From: Campylobacter pinnipediorum subsp. caledonicus
GTDB taxonomy: Bacteria > Campylobacterota > Campylobacteria > Campylobacterales > Campylobacteraceae
DNA length: 64,000 nt
NCBI RefSeq assembly: GCF_002022005.1
Contig: NZ_CP017258.1
Location: forward strand, 1,612,001-1,676,000
Reading direction: 5' to 3'
In this document: piece by piece, positions 38,704-50,198 of the stretch
Numbering within the stretch: the stretch's first letter is position 1
Layout: every line of letters begins with the position of its first letter
Notes under the pieces: generated by a model
What the model saw: the letters and a program-made list of their open reading frames with translations, nothing else
Database searches by the model: none
Told to the model about the DNA's origin: nothing
Made by a program: the position numbers and the translations under genes

Positions 38704-41700
38704 TTATTTTTGACCAATATCTAAAATTTTCATACACTCTATATTTGCTAATCTAGCCAAATGCAAAGACTCCTCTTTATCTGATGTATTTAAACTTTCT
38801 ACAATTATACTACTTATATTTTTATAAGAATTATCTTGTGTATTAAGCTTTGTTAATATCTCTTGTCTGATACCCTCAAAACTATCTTCATCACTATTGA
38901 AATCTTTATTAACAAGATGATTTATTATACTCTGAGCATACTCTTTTAGCATTATACAATCTTTTAATTCATTAAATTTATTATCATCTATATGATTATT
39001 AAAATCCAACCCTTCTATTCCTTTAAATTTATAATCAACTATCTCTTCAATACTTATTGGTTTTTGAAAGAAATTACCCTGAAAGGTATAAAAACCAAGA
39101 CCGATCAGCACTTTAAGAGTGCTTATATCTTGTAGGTTTTTTATGGTTGCATGTTTATCAAAAATATCGGATAAATTCTTAAGCATTCTAACCGTTATAA
39201 ATGCTTTTTTATTAAAAAACATATATGTACATATATTTTTATCTATCTTTATCTTATCTATAGGTAAAAGCTCTAAAGCATCAAAAGAACTTGATTTTGA
39301 TGCAAAATCGTCTAGCACAAACTTAACACCAAATCTTTTATATTTATGTAAAAATTTACTAGCATACTCCAAACTTGGAGTTGAATTAGCATCAATTATT
39401 TCTATCTGTAATGCGCCAGGGTTTAACTTTTTATCTTGACTTATTAGATTTTTAAATTTCTCAAAAAACAAAGGCTTGCAAATTTGTTCTATACTTAAAT
39501 TTACACACACACCTGCATCAACGCCTTTTGCGCTCCATTCACTTTGTGCTTTTAAAGAGCTGCTTAACGAGAAAAATGACAAATCATCTATAACTTTTTG
39601 TTTTTTAATCAACGGAAAGAAATCATTAGGATAAGCCATTTCTCCATTTCTTTTCCATCTTATCAAGGCTTCATAGCTAAGAATCTTATTCGTTCTTATA
39701 TCAATTTCTGGCTGATATTCCATAAAAAATTCATCATTAGATAAAGCTGTTAAAATTTTATTATTATCCTCATACTGATTTTTAAAATGTCTATCTTTGG
39801 TAATATCAAACACATAATAGCGATTTTTACCACTAAGTTTTGCTTGATACATAGCCCAATCTGCTTGATCTAAAAGATTTTCTGGTGTAACTCTATTTTC
39901 AATACTACGCATACTTACACCTATACTAGCACTAATCTTTAATTTGACACCTTCATGGCAAACCTCTTCTCTGGTAATACGAAGTATGTTTTCAACAAAT
40001 TCATAAACTTCTCCAAATTTTTCATAAAGTATGATAGCAACAAACTCATCTCCACCAATTCTTGCAAACATATCTTTTTCATAAAAAATAGAATCAATAC
40101 GAGATGAAATATCAGTCAAAAACTTATCTCCGGCTTTATGCCCATAAGTATCATTAATCTCTTTAAAACCATCTAAATCAAGATAAGCAATAGCAACTTC
40201 TTTGTTATTTTTTGTAGTTCTAATTAGCTCTTCGAGCTTTTGTGAAAATAAAAATCTATTAGGCAGTTTTGTTAAAGGATCGTGATATGCAATATGTTCT
40301 AAATAGTCTTGATTATTTTTAATTTCACCAACACTTGATATTATGACAGCATAGCAAGAAAAATTATTATCAGCATCATCTATCGATGTTATATTTACAA
40401 AATGCAAACAATCTTCACTGTTTTTATACTTAAACCACATTTTACCATACCATTGACCATTTTTTTCAACATCAGATATAATTTTATCGTATGTCTCACT
40501 ATCATTAAATTTTGATTTAAGTAAACTAATATTTGAGCCCAAAGTTTCTTCTTTTAGATAACCACTTAGCAATAAAAAAGTATCATTTGCATCTGTGATA
40601 TTCCACTCTAAATCAAGAATTAATATTCCATCTTTTGAGTAAGAAAACAACTTTGCAACCAAATCTTGATATATAAAGGCTAACTTCTTGTCTGTAATAT
40701 TTTCAACCACCCCGCTGATAAAAATAGGATTTTCATTTTTATCAACTTCCAAAGCTCTACCACTCAAGCTCAACCATATAATATCTTTATTGATAGTGTA
40801 GAGTTTAATATCTGTCTTAAACGTGTTGTTTTCAGATTTTATAGAAGAAAAGAACTTGTCAAATGATTCAAATTCATCAACAATCAAATGCCTCATTTTG
40901 TCTTCATTAAAAGACATGCTATCTTGATTGTCAAACCCCAATAATGATGCAAACTTGCTATTAATCCTAATGGTTTTTAATTTTGAATTATAGTCCCAAG
41001 TAGCAACATCTGAAGCTAATATAATATTTTTGTATTGATTAATTTCGTTTTCATACTTTTCTTTGACAGTTTGTTGTTCCAAGCAATCACTGATAGAATA
41101 AACAGCTCCTTTAAATTTACCATCTGTATCTTTCAGAAATTTAGTTTCTATTTTAAAAGGAATAATCTCATCTTTATTTTTTATTACTTTATAAATTGAG
41201 CTTATTTTATCTTTCGCTGCATGTATATTTAAAAATAATCGCTTATTAAGATTAATCTCATTCGCAAAAGATACCCTTTCGGATTCAAAAATAATATCCC
41301 TTATATCAAGACCTTTTAAAAGAATATTATTATAATCTATATCTAGTATATTTTTAATATTGTTAGTTGCATATTTGATAAAAAAAGGATCATCTTTGCT
41401 TGAAATCATAATAATATTTTTAAAAAAAGACACAGACTTATACACGATATCGCTATTTTGTTCTACTCTTTTATAATAACCAACATCTTCAACTGTTAAA
41501 AATACGTATCTTGAATCTTTTAAATTTATCACACTAGATTTACATTCAACATCTAGAACTTTTCCATTTTTTGTTTTATGAGTTGTTCTTAATGCTATTT
41601 TGTTCTCGCTGTCTTCAATTAAATTTTTTCTAAAAAATAAATCATTTTCAAAATTTACATTAGATATTTCAGTCATAGTGATAGAAGTTATCTCATCGTA

Positions 41701-42858
41701 AGAATAACAATAAAATTTTAAAGCCGCATTACTAGCATCAATTATTTTTCCGCTATATGCATCATAAAGAAGTAAAATCAAAGGACTTTTTTCAAATATA
41801 TAACCAAATCTTGTCTTGTAATCATCCAACATTCCATTTAAGCTATCAATTTTTTCATACAATCCTTTTATGCCTAATTTTATTGATTTAAAGTCTTCTA
41901 AAGGACTGTCACATTCTTGTTCCAATTCTTTATCTTTTAAAAAATCAGAAATAGCTTTAACAGGGAAAATAATTTTATTTTTTACAAATTTCAAATTAAT
42001 AAGTGTGCTTACGGTATATAAAATCAAAGTAACAAACGCAAAGAAAATTACTATAAGATGAATCAATATGCTTTTGTTGTTTAATTCTTGGCTTACAACA
42101 AATAAATTATAGTCACTCATATATTCCGAAAGTTCGGAACTCATATCAAAATAATGAAAAATAACATCTTTGTCATCAACAAATAATTTATCTATATTTT
42201 GAGGGTCTTGATAGTCATCCTTTTTATAACCATGTTCGCCATAAACACCACCTATATAATTACCATTATAATCTAAAACAAAAGCTGACTTTTCTTCTTT
42301 TTGTATAATTTTATTTATATTAGATTTTATATAGTTTACATCTACTTCAGCAACCAATATAAAATCAAATGAGATATTATATGCAACAAAAAAAGTGTCC
42401 AATACTTTATCATCATTAAACACAAAATTTGATATTACATATCTTTTGTTTTTAAGTCTATCAATCCAAGGAGTATTAAAATTTATATGAGAAGAATTGC
42501 TAAATTTTTTTTCATAAATAATATTTTTATCTTTATCTAGAACATATAAAGCTTTAAAATAATCATGAATAGAATAATCCTTGATATTTTCCAAAGAAAA
42601 AATATCTGCATTTGAATTTATGATTTGACCATAAAATTCAACTTGTTTTTTTATCTTATCAAAACTATCATCTATGGTTTTTTGTATTTTAAAATTAAAA
42701 ACCCTAAGCTGGTATTTTGCTTCATCTATATTTGATGTTAACATATACACAATAAGAGAAATAATTGCAATAATTACAAGAGGATAAGTGAATAAAAATC
42801 TAAAAATAATATTTGAAAATATGCCATTTCTACTAAATTTTTTTAGAATTTTTAACAT
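38704..42858 (-). CDS. Large sensor with Cache, PAS, GGDEF and EAL domains
   Basis: A 1384-residue membrane protein. Two membrane helices (about 20-42 and 270-293) flank a Cache-like periplasmic domain. Several PAS-type segments follow (from about 345, 485, 625 and 745), then a GGDEF domain (about 890-1050) with intact ARIGGDEFVAI but no RxxD inhibitory site. The C-terminal EAL domain (about 1075-1310) keeps YEALIRW and CVNLS, but DDFG reads DDFA and the usual AEGVE catalytic loop is replaced by IKNLQD, so phosphodiesterase activity is doubtful. It probably makes c-di-GMP in response to an extracellular ligand. Confidence 0.88.
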   Translation of the reverse strand: MLKILKKFSRNGIFSNIIFRFLFTYPLVIIAIISLIVYMLTSNIDEAKYQLRVFNFKIQKTIDDSFDKIKKQVEFYGQIINSNADIFSLENIKDYSIHDYFKALYVLDKDKNIIYEKKFSNSSHINFNTPWIDRLKNKRYVISNFVFNDDKVLDTFFVAYNISFDFILVAEVDVNYIKSNINKIIQKEEKSAFVLDYNGNYIGGVYGEHGYKKDDYQDPQNIDKLFVDDKDVIFHYFDMSSELSEYMSDYNLFVVSQELNNKSILIHLIVIFFAFVTLILYTVSTLINLKFVKNKIIFPVKAISDFLKDKELEQECDSPLEDFKSIKLGIKGLYEKIDSLNGMLDDYKTRFGYIFEKSPLILLLYDAYSGKIIDASNAALKFYCYSYDEITSITMTEISNVNFENDLFFRKNLIEDSENKIALRTTHKTKNGKVLDVECKSSVINLKDSRYVFLTVEDVGYYKRVEQNSDIVYKSVSFFKNIIMISSKDDPFFIKYATNNIKNILDIDYNNILLKGLDIRDIIFESERVSFANEINLNKRLFLNIHAAKDKISSIYKVIKNKDEIIPFKIETKFLKDTDGKFKGAVYSISDCLEQQTVKEKYENEINQYKNIILASDVATWDYNSKLKTIRINSKFASLLGFDNQDSMSFNEDKMRHLIVDEFESFDKFFSSIKSENNTFKTDIKLYTINKDIIWLSLSGRALEVDKNENPIFISGVVENITDKKLAFIYQDLVAKLFSYSKDGILILDLEWNITDANDTFLLLSGYLKEETLGSNISLLKSKFNDSETYDKIISDVEKNGQWYGKMWFKYKNSEDCLHFVNITSIDDADNNFSCYAVIISSVGEIKNNQDYLEHIAYHDPLTKLPNRFLFSQKLEELIRTTKNNKEVAIAYLDLDGFKEINDTYGHKAGDKFLTDISSRIDSIFYEKDMFARIGGDEFVAIILYEKFGEVYEFVENILRITREEVCHEGVKLKISASIGVSMRSIENRVTPENLLDQADWAMYQAKLSGKNRYYVFDITKDRHFKNQYEDNNKILTALSNDEFFMEYQPEIDIRTNKILSYEALIRWKRNGEMAYPNDFFPLIKKQKVIDDLSFFSLSSSLKAQSEWSAKGVDAGVCVNLSIEQICKPLFFEKFKNLISQDKKLNPGALQIEIIDANSTPSLEYASKFLHKYKRFGVKFVLDDFASKSSSFDALELLPIDKIKIDKNICTYMFFNKKAFITVRMLKNLSDIFDKHATIKNLQDISTLKVLIGLGFYTFQGNFFQKPISIEEIVDYKFKGIEGLDFNNHIDDNKFNELKDCIMLKEYAQSIINHLVNKDFNSDEDSFEGIRQEILTKLNTQDNSYKNISSIIVESLNTSDKEESLHLARLANIECMKILDIGQK

Positions 42859-42938
42859 AAATCGTTTAAACCTTATTAATCATTTTTTATAAGCTACTAT
42901 TTTATCAAAGCTTTACTTTTTATAATATTATAAAGAAA

Positions 42939-44030
42939 TTAAAATTTAATTAATAGCTTTTCAAAAATACTACAAAGTTGCCTAATCTCACTTATCTTAA
43001 CTCTTTCATTTATAGAGTGAATTCTATCATTTATAACACCAAACTCAACAACATTTACACCAAATTCAGACAAATATCTAGCATCACTTGTACCGCCTTT
43101 GGAATTTAACAAAGGTTTTACACCAAGAACTTCATTTATGCTTTCACATAGTTTTTTTACAATCAAACTATCCTTATCTGTAAAATAATAATTAGAGCTT
43201 TGCTTTATATCCAACTCAAAATCAAAATCACTAAGTGTATTTTGTATATATGTTTTTATGTCATTAAGTGTTGTTAAATTTGAGTTTCTTACATTAAACA
43301 TAACTTTAACATCACCTGCCGTTACATTACAAACTTGCATTCCACCACGAATATCAGTAATCACAATCTTACTTGGCTCAAAAAACTCACTTCCACTATC
43401 CATATCATGATCTGCTATTTTGTCTATTACCTTTGCAAGTTGATGTATAGGATTTACGCATTTATTTGGATATGCGACATGACCTTGTAAACCTTTTATA
43501 ACAAAGCTACCATTTACAGATCCTCTTCTTGCTATCTTAACGCTATCTCCAAATTTTTCATTGCATGTCGGCTCTGCAACTAAAGCAAAATCTGGTAGCT
43601 CATCAACATCTTTCATATACTTTAATACTTCTTTAGTCCCATATATAGCATCGCCCTCTTCATCGCTTGTTAATATGATACTTATTTTTCCATTAAAATT
43701 TTTTATTTTTTTACAAGCATATAAAAATGCAGCTACTCCGCTTTTCATATCTTGAGCGCCCCTAGCATAAATATAATCATCTTTTGTAGTTGGGGAAAAA
43801 GGATCACTATCCCATCCATCTCCAGCAGGAACGACATCAACATGTCCTGCAAAGGCAAAATGGACACCTTTTGGACTAAATTCTTTTGTTAGAAGTAAAT
43901 TTTTAACACCATTTTTATCTATTCTTTTAGCTTTAAAATCGCCCATATAATCTTGTATAAAATCTAAAATACCATCGTCATCTGGTGTTATTGATTTAAA
44001 TTTTAACAATGTTGACAGCAATTCTATCAC
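42939..44030 (-). CDS. dapE: Succinyl-diaminopimelate desuccinylase
   Basis: A 363-residue dinuclear zinc enzyme giving LL-diaminopimelate for lysine and peptidoglycan. Metal-binding motifs are [25 protein letters not shown] and TSDEEGDA, and [10 protein letters not shown] plus the C-terminal [15 protein letters not shown] fit DapE. Overlaps the EAL-protein gene by 4 bases. Confidence 0.93.
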   Translation of the reverse strand: MIELLSTLLKFKSITPDDDGILDFIQDYMGDFKAKRIDKNGVKNLLLTKEFSPKGVHFAFAGHVDVVPAGDGWDSDPFSPTTKDDYIYARGAQDMKSGVAAFLYACKKIKNFNGKISIILTSDEEGDAIYGTKEVLKYMKDVDELPDFALVAEPTCNEKFGDSVKIARRGSVNGSFVIKGLQGHVAYPNKCVNPIHQLAKVIDKIADHDMDSGSEFFEPSKIVITDIRGGMQVCNVTAGDVKVMFNVRNSNLTTLNDIKTYIQNTLSDFDFELDIKQSSNYYFTDKDSLIVKKLCESINEVLGVKPLLNSKGGTSDARYLSEFGVNVVEFGVINDRIHSINERVKISEIRQLCSIFEKLLIKF

Positions 44031-45919
44031 ATTTCAACTTTCTCACTAGGAACACCTAGATAAAATCCTTGAAATTCATCAACACCAAGCTTTTTACAAA
44101 TATCTAAAACATCAGCTGAATGTATATACTCTGCTACTGTTTTAATACCCAAATCTCTTGCAAAATACACAATAGCACGAGTAATCATATAAGAATCATT
44201 ACTTGAATCAATATTTTTTATTATAGAGCCGTCGATTTTGATAAAATCTGGTTTTAGTTTTAAGATGTAAGAAAAATTTGAATATCCTGAACCAAAATCA
44301 TCTATAGCTATGCGCACACCCATCTTTTTAACTTTATCTATAAATTTCTCAATTCTCTCAACATTTTCCAAGTTCTCATCTTCTACAAGCTCAAAAATAA
44401 GTCTATCAGCAACATCGTTATTTGCTAATAGCTTTAAGATAGTAAGACTAACATCTCCATCAATCATATCTCTTCCAGATAAATTTACAGATAATACTAA
44501 ATTTAAATTTTGACTCAATTCTTCAATAGCTTTTTCTACAACTTTTTTTTGCAACTCTGTGTATCTTTTTATTCTTTTTGCAACATCTAAAAACTTATGA
44601 GGAGAGAGAATTTCGTCACTATTTATCATCCTAATAAGACTTTCATATTTTGTTATGTTGCCATCTCTGTCAAAAATTGGCTGATAATAAGGAAGCACTT
44701 TATCGCCGATTATTGCTTGCCTTATCATTAAAGATCGCTCTATTTGTATTTTATATTCATCTTTTTTATTAAGACCTTTAAAATAGCAAACATAGTCTTT
44801 TCCTGTATTTTTAGCAACCTTTAAAGCCGTTGTAGCTTTCATCAAAGTATCATCCTCATCAACGGAAAAACCTATGGTAGTATGTATTTCAATACTAATA
44901 CTATCACTACTATTTGGAACTTTTATCGAAGTCATTCGACCCTTAAATCTACCTATAAGTTCATTTGCCAAATCTTCATATTTTTCTACGATAAACTCTC
45001 CATTTTCAACCAATGCAAATCTATCAGCACCCAAACAATAAGCTTTCATCTTATTTGTGGTTGCAAAATCACTTATCAAACCAGCTATATATACCAATAT
45101 CGCATCACAAATATCTTTACCATAATAATCATTCATTACACCAAAATCATCTATATCCAAGATAATAACTTTTGGTTTATCAAGTTTTTTTAGATTATTC
45201 ATTAGCATGGTTTTATTTGATAGGTTAGTCAAAGGATCAATATAAAGCTGTTTTTTTATCTCTTTAAGCTCATTTTTTAATTTCAACTTATCTTTTATGT
45301 ACTCAGCTCTTAAATCATAATATCTATTTATAGACCACAAAACAGCAAGAATTAGAAAAATAGTTATAACACCAGTAAGAATAAAATACGGAGCGACATT
45401 TTTTAAAACCCATTGTTTAAACTCACTGTCATGGCTATCAGATACGGTATGGTAAAAAGAAACACTGAGACCCATTATATAATCATGTTTTTTTTCAAAG
45501 AGACAAATGTTGATTTTATTTTCAGGTAAAACCTGTTTTGAGTAAAATATTTTTTTGAAATTATGAGTAAAAATTTCCTCACAATCTCGCTTTAATCTTT
45601 TTTCATCACCATGATTACTCGAAGCTAATAAATTTAGATTGCTTTCAATGTCAGTTTTTAGCAAATAGATATCGCCAATTAAACCAGAGTCTAAAAAACT
45701 TTGAAATTTATCCTTGTCTTTTTCTAGTGATTCAAACTCATCAGAATACTTATCTAATAAAAATTGTGCATTTTTTTGATAATCAACCTTATTATAAGTA
45801 ATAGAATTAGAGTATTTGTAATAAAAAATTGATATATCGACAACCAAAAGTGTAAATAAGATTAGATTTAAGCAAATAATTACTGTAGCAGTTTTTTTAT
45901 TTTTCCCAGATTGCACCAT
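44027..45919 (-). CDS. Membrane c-di-GMP phosphodiesterase with degenerate GGDEF
   Basis: A 630-residue protein with two membrane helices (about 13-33 and 175-197) around a periplasmic sensor region, then a degenerate GGDEF domain (the motif reads GADRF, so no cyclase activity is expected) and a C-terminal EAL domain. The EAL domain keeps [46 protein letters not shown] and FQGFYLG, consistent with an active c-di-GMP hydrolase. The ATG at 45919 has GGA 5 bases upstream; a TTG one codon earlier is less likely. It is in one unit with dapE. Confidence 0.86.
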   Translation of the reverse strand: MVQSGKNKKTATVIICLNLILFTLLVVDISIFYYKYSNSITYNKVDYQKNAQFLLDKYSDEFESLEKDKDKFQSFLDSGLIGDIYLLKTDIESNLNLLASSNHGDEKRLKRDCEEIFTHNFKKIFYSKQVLPENKINICLFEKKHDYIMGLSVSFYHTVSDSHDSEFKQWVLKNVAPYFILTGVITIFLILAVLWSINRYYDLRAEYIKDKLKLKNELKEIKKQLYIDPLTNLSNKTMLMNNLKKLDKPKVIILDIDDFGVMNDYYGKDICDAILVYIAGLISDFATTNKMKAYCLGADRFALVENGEFIVEKYEDLANELIGRFKGRMTSIKVPNSSDSISIEIHTTIGFSVDEDDTLMKATTALKVAKNTGKDYVCYFKGLNKKDEYKIQIERSLMIRQAIIGDKVLPYYQPIFDRDGNITKYESLIRMINSDEILSPHKFLDVAKRIKRYTELQKKVVEKAIEELSQNLNLVLSVNLSGRDMIDGDVSLTILKLLANNDVADRLIFELVEDENLENVERIEKFIDKVKKMGVRIAIDDFGSGYSNFSYILKLKPDFIKIDGSIIKNIDSSNDSYMITRAIVYFARDLGIKTVAEYIHSADVLDICKKLGVDEFQGFYLGVPSEKVEM

Positions 45920-45982
45920 CAAATTCCTTTTTACCAGTCACAAAATTATACCACTATTTTTGCTTTTTTAAAAATTTTAAGG

Positions 45983-48199
45983 CTAAAAACGAACTATTTT
46001 TGCTCCAAATCCACCTTGATTTGGAGGAGCATCAAAAAAATCCTTAACACTCGGATGAGATTTTAAAAACTCCTTAACAGCAAAAGCCAATTTTCCGGTT
46101 CCAATCCCATGATAAACGCTAACCTCATCAAATCCCATAATAAGACTATCACTTATAAACTTATCAAGTTTTCCTATCGCCTCATCAGCTCTTAAACCGT
46201 GCAAATCCAAAACTACATTTGCTGTTTTTGGCTTTTGAACCTTGACCTTTACTTGAGATTTCGTTGTTTGCGGTTGTTGTGCATTTTCATTTTTTGATAA
46301 AAAACTAAGAGGCACACGAAGTTTAATCCCATCGCTTTGTATCATAGCATCGTTTTTTGTGATAGATATAATTACACCTTTTATTTTATTGTATTTTATA
46401 TTGTCGCCTACTTTTAGCTCTTTTGGTTTTTGATTTTGTGGCTTTTGTATATACTTTTTCATCTCGTGAGCAGCATTTATGACTCTATGTTTTTCCTTTA
46501 TATCTTTTAGATTTATTGACTCTTTTGCTTTATTTATAGCCATCATATATTCGTGTTCTAATTTGCTTATGGTTTGTGAAATTTTTAGTTCATCTTTTTC
46601 TTTTTGCTCTTTTAAATTAGCAAGCAAACTGTCTAGTTTTTGCTCTTTTTTATTTGTCTCATCAAGCTTGGTTTTTAGCTCACTTTGTAGATTTAATGTC
46701 TTTGTGATAATTTCATTTAGATTTTCTTTATCTTCACCGTAAGCCTTTTTTGATTCACTTACTAAATTTGAAGGTATGCCGTATCTCAAAGCCGTTTCAA
46801 AAGCATAAGATTTGCCTATGGTTCCTTTTAAAAACTCAAATTTTGGTCTTTGCAAAACCTCATCATAAAGCGCAGCTACAAGCTCTACATTTTCATTTTT
46901 TGATAAAAGCATTGCAAGGCGTTTATGATGAGTTGTTATAACCATCTTTATATCTTGCGATATAAGCTTTTGTATAAGCACACTATATAAACTTGCAGCC
47001 TCTTCAAAATCAGTTCCAAGTTCTATCTCATCAACACCTATAACGAAAGATTTTTTTGAAAAAAGTTTTGAAAAATTAACCATTCTTCCAGCAAATGTCG
47101 AGATATCATTTTTTACATTTTGTGGATCTTCTATGATTGCATCAAATTCTTTAAAAGAGCCTATCTTAGACTCATTTGGGTTTATTCTCATTGGCATTAG
47201 ATATTTTGCTAGCAAACAAGATGTTATTATGGATTTTAAAAGCATCGATTTTCCACCTGCATTTACGCCGGTTATCAAAAGAACCTTTTTAGAAAAATCC
47301 ACACTTATACTTTTTGGATTTTTTAATGCTGGATGGGCGAAGTCTTTAAGCCTTATATCATTGCTATTATCAGGTAAAACAAAGTCAAAATCATAAGTTT
47401 TAGCCATCAAAACTCTAGCTTGATAAGCATCAAAAACATCAAAAGCATTATTTATAAATTTCAAAAATGGCAAAGCCTTATTCATCAAAGCACTAAATTG
47501 TTTTGCATATTCAAAAACTATCTCTTCTTTCTTACTAATAAGTTCGCTTTGCTCTTTTTTTAGATTTTCGATACTACTTGGCATAACATAAAAATACCCG
47601 CCAGAACTTCTTGCTATAACCACACCTTTTAAAAAGTGATTAAACCCTCCCCTAACCAAAAGAGTTTCGCTATCATTTATAAAATGCACCTGAGTATCTA
47701 CAAGATAAGGGCTTAAGCTTTTTGTATAAATAAGCCTTCTAAGCTCGGCATCTATCTGTTTTTTCTTTATGCTTATGCTCTCTTTTATCTGCAAAAATCT
47801 CTCATCAACACTATCTTTTAACTCGCCTTTTTTATCAAAGCTTTTTGCAAGTTCAAGCATTGTTGGAAATATATCAATTTTTGCTATCCATTCGCCAAGT
47901 CTATTTTCAAATTTCAGACCCTTTAAATACAAAAAATAGTTTAAAATTTTAGAAAATTCGCCTATTTCTGTTATATGCAAAATGCCTTGTTTTCCAAGTC
48001 TAGCAAGGGCGTCATCTAAATTTTGTATCTTTTGAGGAGAATCAAAATCATACTTGCAAAGCTCTAAAATATTTTCATAATGTATATTTCTATCTCCACT
48101 TATAAAAAGTGTTTTCTCTCTTGATAAAAAAGAGTTTAAATGATCCAAATACTCATTTAAATCAAGCTTTGAAAAAATCTCATCTAAATTATTTTTCAT
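45983..48199 (-). CDS. mutS2: MutS2 family protein with Smr nuclease domain
   Basis: A 738-residue MutS2 ATPase that acts on branched DNA or stalled ribosomes rather than on mismatches. Walker A is TGVNAGGKSML, Walker B is VIGVDEIELGTDFEEAA, a long coiled coil follows (about 500-590), and the C-terminal Smr domain has LDLHGLRADEAI and HGIGTGKL. There is no MutS1 mismatch domain. An upstream in-frame GTG at 48205 is an alternative start; the 5' end overlaps the small membrane protein gene. Confidence 0.93.
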   Translation of the reverse strand: MKNNLDEIFSKLDLNEYLDHLNSFLSREKTLFISGDRNIHYENILELCKYDFDSPQKIQNLDDALARLGKQGILHITEIGEFSKILNYFLYLKGLKFENRLGEWIAKIDIFPTMLELAKSFDKKGELKDSVDERFLQIKESISIKKKQIDAELRRLIYTKSLSPYLVDTQVHFINDSETLLVRGGFNHFLKGVVIARSSGGYFYVMPSSIENLKKEQSELISKKEEIVFEYAKQFSALMNKALPFLKFINNAFDVFDAYQARVLMAKTYDFDFVLPDNSNDIRLKDFAHPALKNPKSISVDFSKKVLLITGVNAGGKSMLLKSIITSCLLAKYLMPMRINPNESKIGSFKEFDAIIEDPQNVKNDISTFAGRMVNFSKLFSKKSFVIGVDEIELGTDFEEAASLYSVLIQKLISQDIKMVITTHHKRLAMLLSKNENVELVAALYDEVLQRPKFEFLKGTIGKSYAFETALRYGIPSNLVSESKKAYGEDKENLNEIITKTLNLQSELKTKLDETNKKEQKLDSLLANLKEQKEKDELKISQTISKLEHEYMMAINKAKESINLKDIKEKHRVINAAHEMKKYIQKPQNQKPKELKVGDNIKYNKIKGVIISITKNDAMIQSDGIKLRVPLSFLSKNENAQQPQTTKSQVKVKVQKPKTANVVLDLHGLRADEAIGKLDKFISDSLIMGFDEVSVYHGIGTGKLAFAVKEFLKSHPSVKDFFDAPPNQGGFGAKIVRF

Positions 48200-48539
48200 A
48201 TTCACACTCTGAAATATTTACTATAACTCCTGAAAGCTCTATAAATTCTCGCTTTGCCATAAAAGAAGAGGTTCCAAACTCATAATTAAATTTATCTTTG
48301 CTAATATTTTGATCACCACAAATTATAGTTTTACCTTGTCTAAATTGATTTAAAATACTCATATTTTTTTCACCTATATCATCAACATTGCTCTCATAAA
48401 AATATGCAAAACCTATGAAAAGCAACACGATAAAAACGATAAAAGCTTTAAATTTTTTATTAAGTTGTTCATCTTTTATAGCCCAAATAGCCATAAGAAA
48501 AATAACAAAAGCAACTATCAAAAATAAAATTCTTACCAT
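48189..48539 (-). CDS. Small two-helix membrane protein next to mutS2
   Basis: A 116-residue protein with two membrane helices (about 3-20 and 30-48) and a soluble C-terminal part with two Cys (IICGDQN, ISECEYEK). A gene of this kind lies between murC and mutS2 in C. jejuni (Cj1053c as recalled). It overlaps both neighbours. Function unknown. Confidence 0.72.
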   Translation of the reverse strand: MVRILFLIVAFVIFLMAIWAIKDEQLNKKFKAFIVFIVLLFIGFAYFYESNVDDIGEKNMSILNQFRQGKTIICGDQNISKDKFNYEFGTSSFMAKREFIELSGVIVNISECEYEK

Positions 48540-48856
48540 TTTAGCTCCTTTGCTTCTTGTAAAAGTTCTTCGTATAATTTTGGCATTTTATTCATCTTTT
48601 TTAGTATTAGCTCTTTATTTTCAGGGCTTATCTCTTGATTTTTTACGATCATTTTTATACCCATATAAGGAGAGTTTTCTATCATCATAGATATATGTTC
48701 TTGTGTGAGTTTTTGATGTCTGGCAAGATGTATTAGTATATCTTTTTTACCTGTATTTATAAGCTTTTGAATATTAGCTTCATCTATCGTTTCGTTTTTT
48801 ATGATTTTTAAAATTTCATTTTCTTGTTTTGTTTCTAGGTCTAAAATTTCTTGCAC
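48533..48856 (-). CDS. Small helical-repeat protein next to murC
   Basis: A 107-residue soluble, all-helical protein. Regular units such as IQKLINTGKKDILIHLARHQ and MIENSPYMGIKMIVKNQ look like short HEAT- or leucine-rich-variant-type repeats. GTG start shares one base with the murC stop (TAGTG), so translation is coupled. No function known. Confidence 0.68.
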   Translation of the reverse strand: MQEILDLETKQENEILKIIKNETIDEANIQKLINTGKKDILIHLARHQKLTQEHISMMIENSPYMGIKMIVKNQEISPENKELILKKMNKMPKLYEELLQEAKELKW

Positions 48857-50163
48857 TATTTATTTCCTCTTAGTTGAATACTTATACTTCCGGCACCAAA
48901 GCCTACAACTATACCATCAGTCAAACGATGTTTTACACCAAACTCATCATCAAATTCAATGCCATAATCAACCCTTTTTATCTCATCAGCAAATATCGGA
49001 TTGTATTGTTTAAAGCCCTCTTTTAGATCTATATGCTCCTCAGCTTCACCAGCCGCATAAACAGGAAGTATAACAAGTCCGCTAACCCCCTCAAAGCACT
49101 CCGCAAAACCTTGCAAATTTGCTTTTAGTCTTGAATATCTATGTGGCTGAAATATAGCTGTTACACGAGTGATACCAAGCAATTTTGCATACTCAAACAC
49201 AGAGCTTAAAGTAGCTTTTATCTCTGTTGGATGATGTCCATAATCATCTATAAGAACATACTCTTTATCGGCATGTAATATATCAAATCTCTTCTTGATA
49301 CCACAAAAATTTAATAAATTCTCTCTTATTTCTTTAAGAGGTCTATCATGCATAGCTGCTAAAATAGCAAGTGAAGCATCGATAGCTATATGTCTACCCA
49401 TTCCAAACACTTCAAACTTACCCAAATCTTTAAGCAAAAAACTTGTATATGGCTTAAAATCTCTCACAACCATACTCATTTGAGTTATGTCCTTGCTTGG
49501 ATAAAGCTTTATGGCTTCTATATCAAGTGTTTTTAAAAAATCATCTTCAGCATTTATAACTCTAACTTTTGCTCTTTCTAAAAAACCACGGTAAGCAGCA
49601 TAAAATTTTTCCAAGTCATAGTTATAATGCTCCATATGTTCAGGCTCCGCATTTGTAACTATGGCCAAGTATGGATTTGAGTTTAAAAAGCTAGAATCAC
49701 TCTCATCTGCTTCAAAAACTATATTTTCACTTTGTGCATATCGCATATTTGAACCAAATTGTTTAGAAACCGCACCTATTATCGTAGAGCCTTCTATCAA
49801 GCTAGCAAGCATAGCTGTTGTAGTGCTTTTTCCATGCGCTCCAGCTATAGCAAATACCTTTTTATCATCCAAAACATAAGGCAAAGCCTCTTTTCTAGAT
49901 AAGCAGTTTATGCCCTTTTTTCTTGCTGTGATTAGCTCTATATTGTCATCTTTTATAGCGGCTGAATACACTACAAAATCCTGATCTTTTATAGCCTCTT
50001 TGCAGTGTGGTACCAAAACCTCAATGCCTTCATTTCTAAGCTCTTTTGTAGTTTTACTATCTGCTATATCGCTACCGCTTATTTTATAACCTTTTTCATT
50101 TAAAAATCTCGCAATAGCACTAATACCAATACCGCCAATGCCTATAAAATGAACCTTTTTCAA
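48856..50163 (-). CDS. murC: UDP-N-acetylmuramate--L-alanine ligase
   Basis: A 435-residue Mur ligase adding the first amino acid to UDP-MurNAc in peptidoglycan synthesis. It starts with the Rossmann motif HFIGIGGIGISAIARFL, has the ATP loop AIAGAHGKSTTTAM and FEADESDSSFL, and ends with DGIVVGFGAGSIS. Slightly shorter than E. coli MurC (491), as in relatives. Confidence 0.95.
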   Translation of the reverse strand: MKKVHFIGIGGIGISAIARFLNEKGYKISGSDIADSKTTKELRNEGIEVLVPHCKEAIKDQDFVVYSAAIKDDNIELITARKKGINCLSRKEALPYVLDDKKVFAIAGAHGKSTTTAMLASLIEGSTIIGAVSKQFGSNMRYAQSENIVFEADESDSSFLNSNPYLAIVTNAEPEHMEHYNYDLEKFYAAYRGFLERAKVRVINAEDDFLKTLDIEAIKLYPSKDITQMSMVVRDFKPYTSFLLKDLGKFEVFGMGRHIAIDASLAILAAMHDRPLKEIRENLLNFCGIKKRFDILHADKEYVLIDDYGHHPTEIKATLSSVFEYAKLLGITRVTAIFQPHRYSRLKANLQGFAECFEGVSGLVILPVYAAGEAEEHIDLKEGFKQYNPIFADEIKRVDYGIEFDDEFGVKHRLTDGIVVGFGAGSISIQLRGNK

Positions 50164-50198
50164 TTTTAGCCTTTTTTAAGTTTTATACAAAATTTTAG

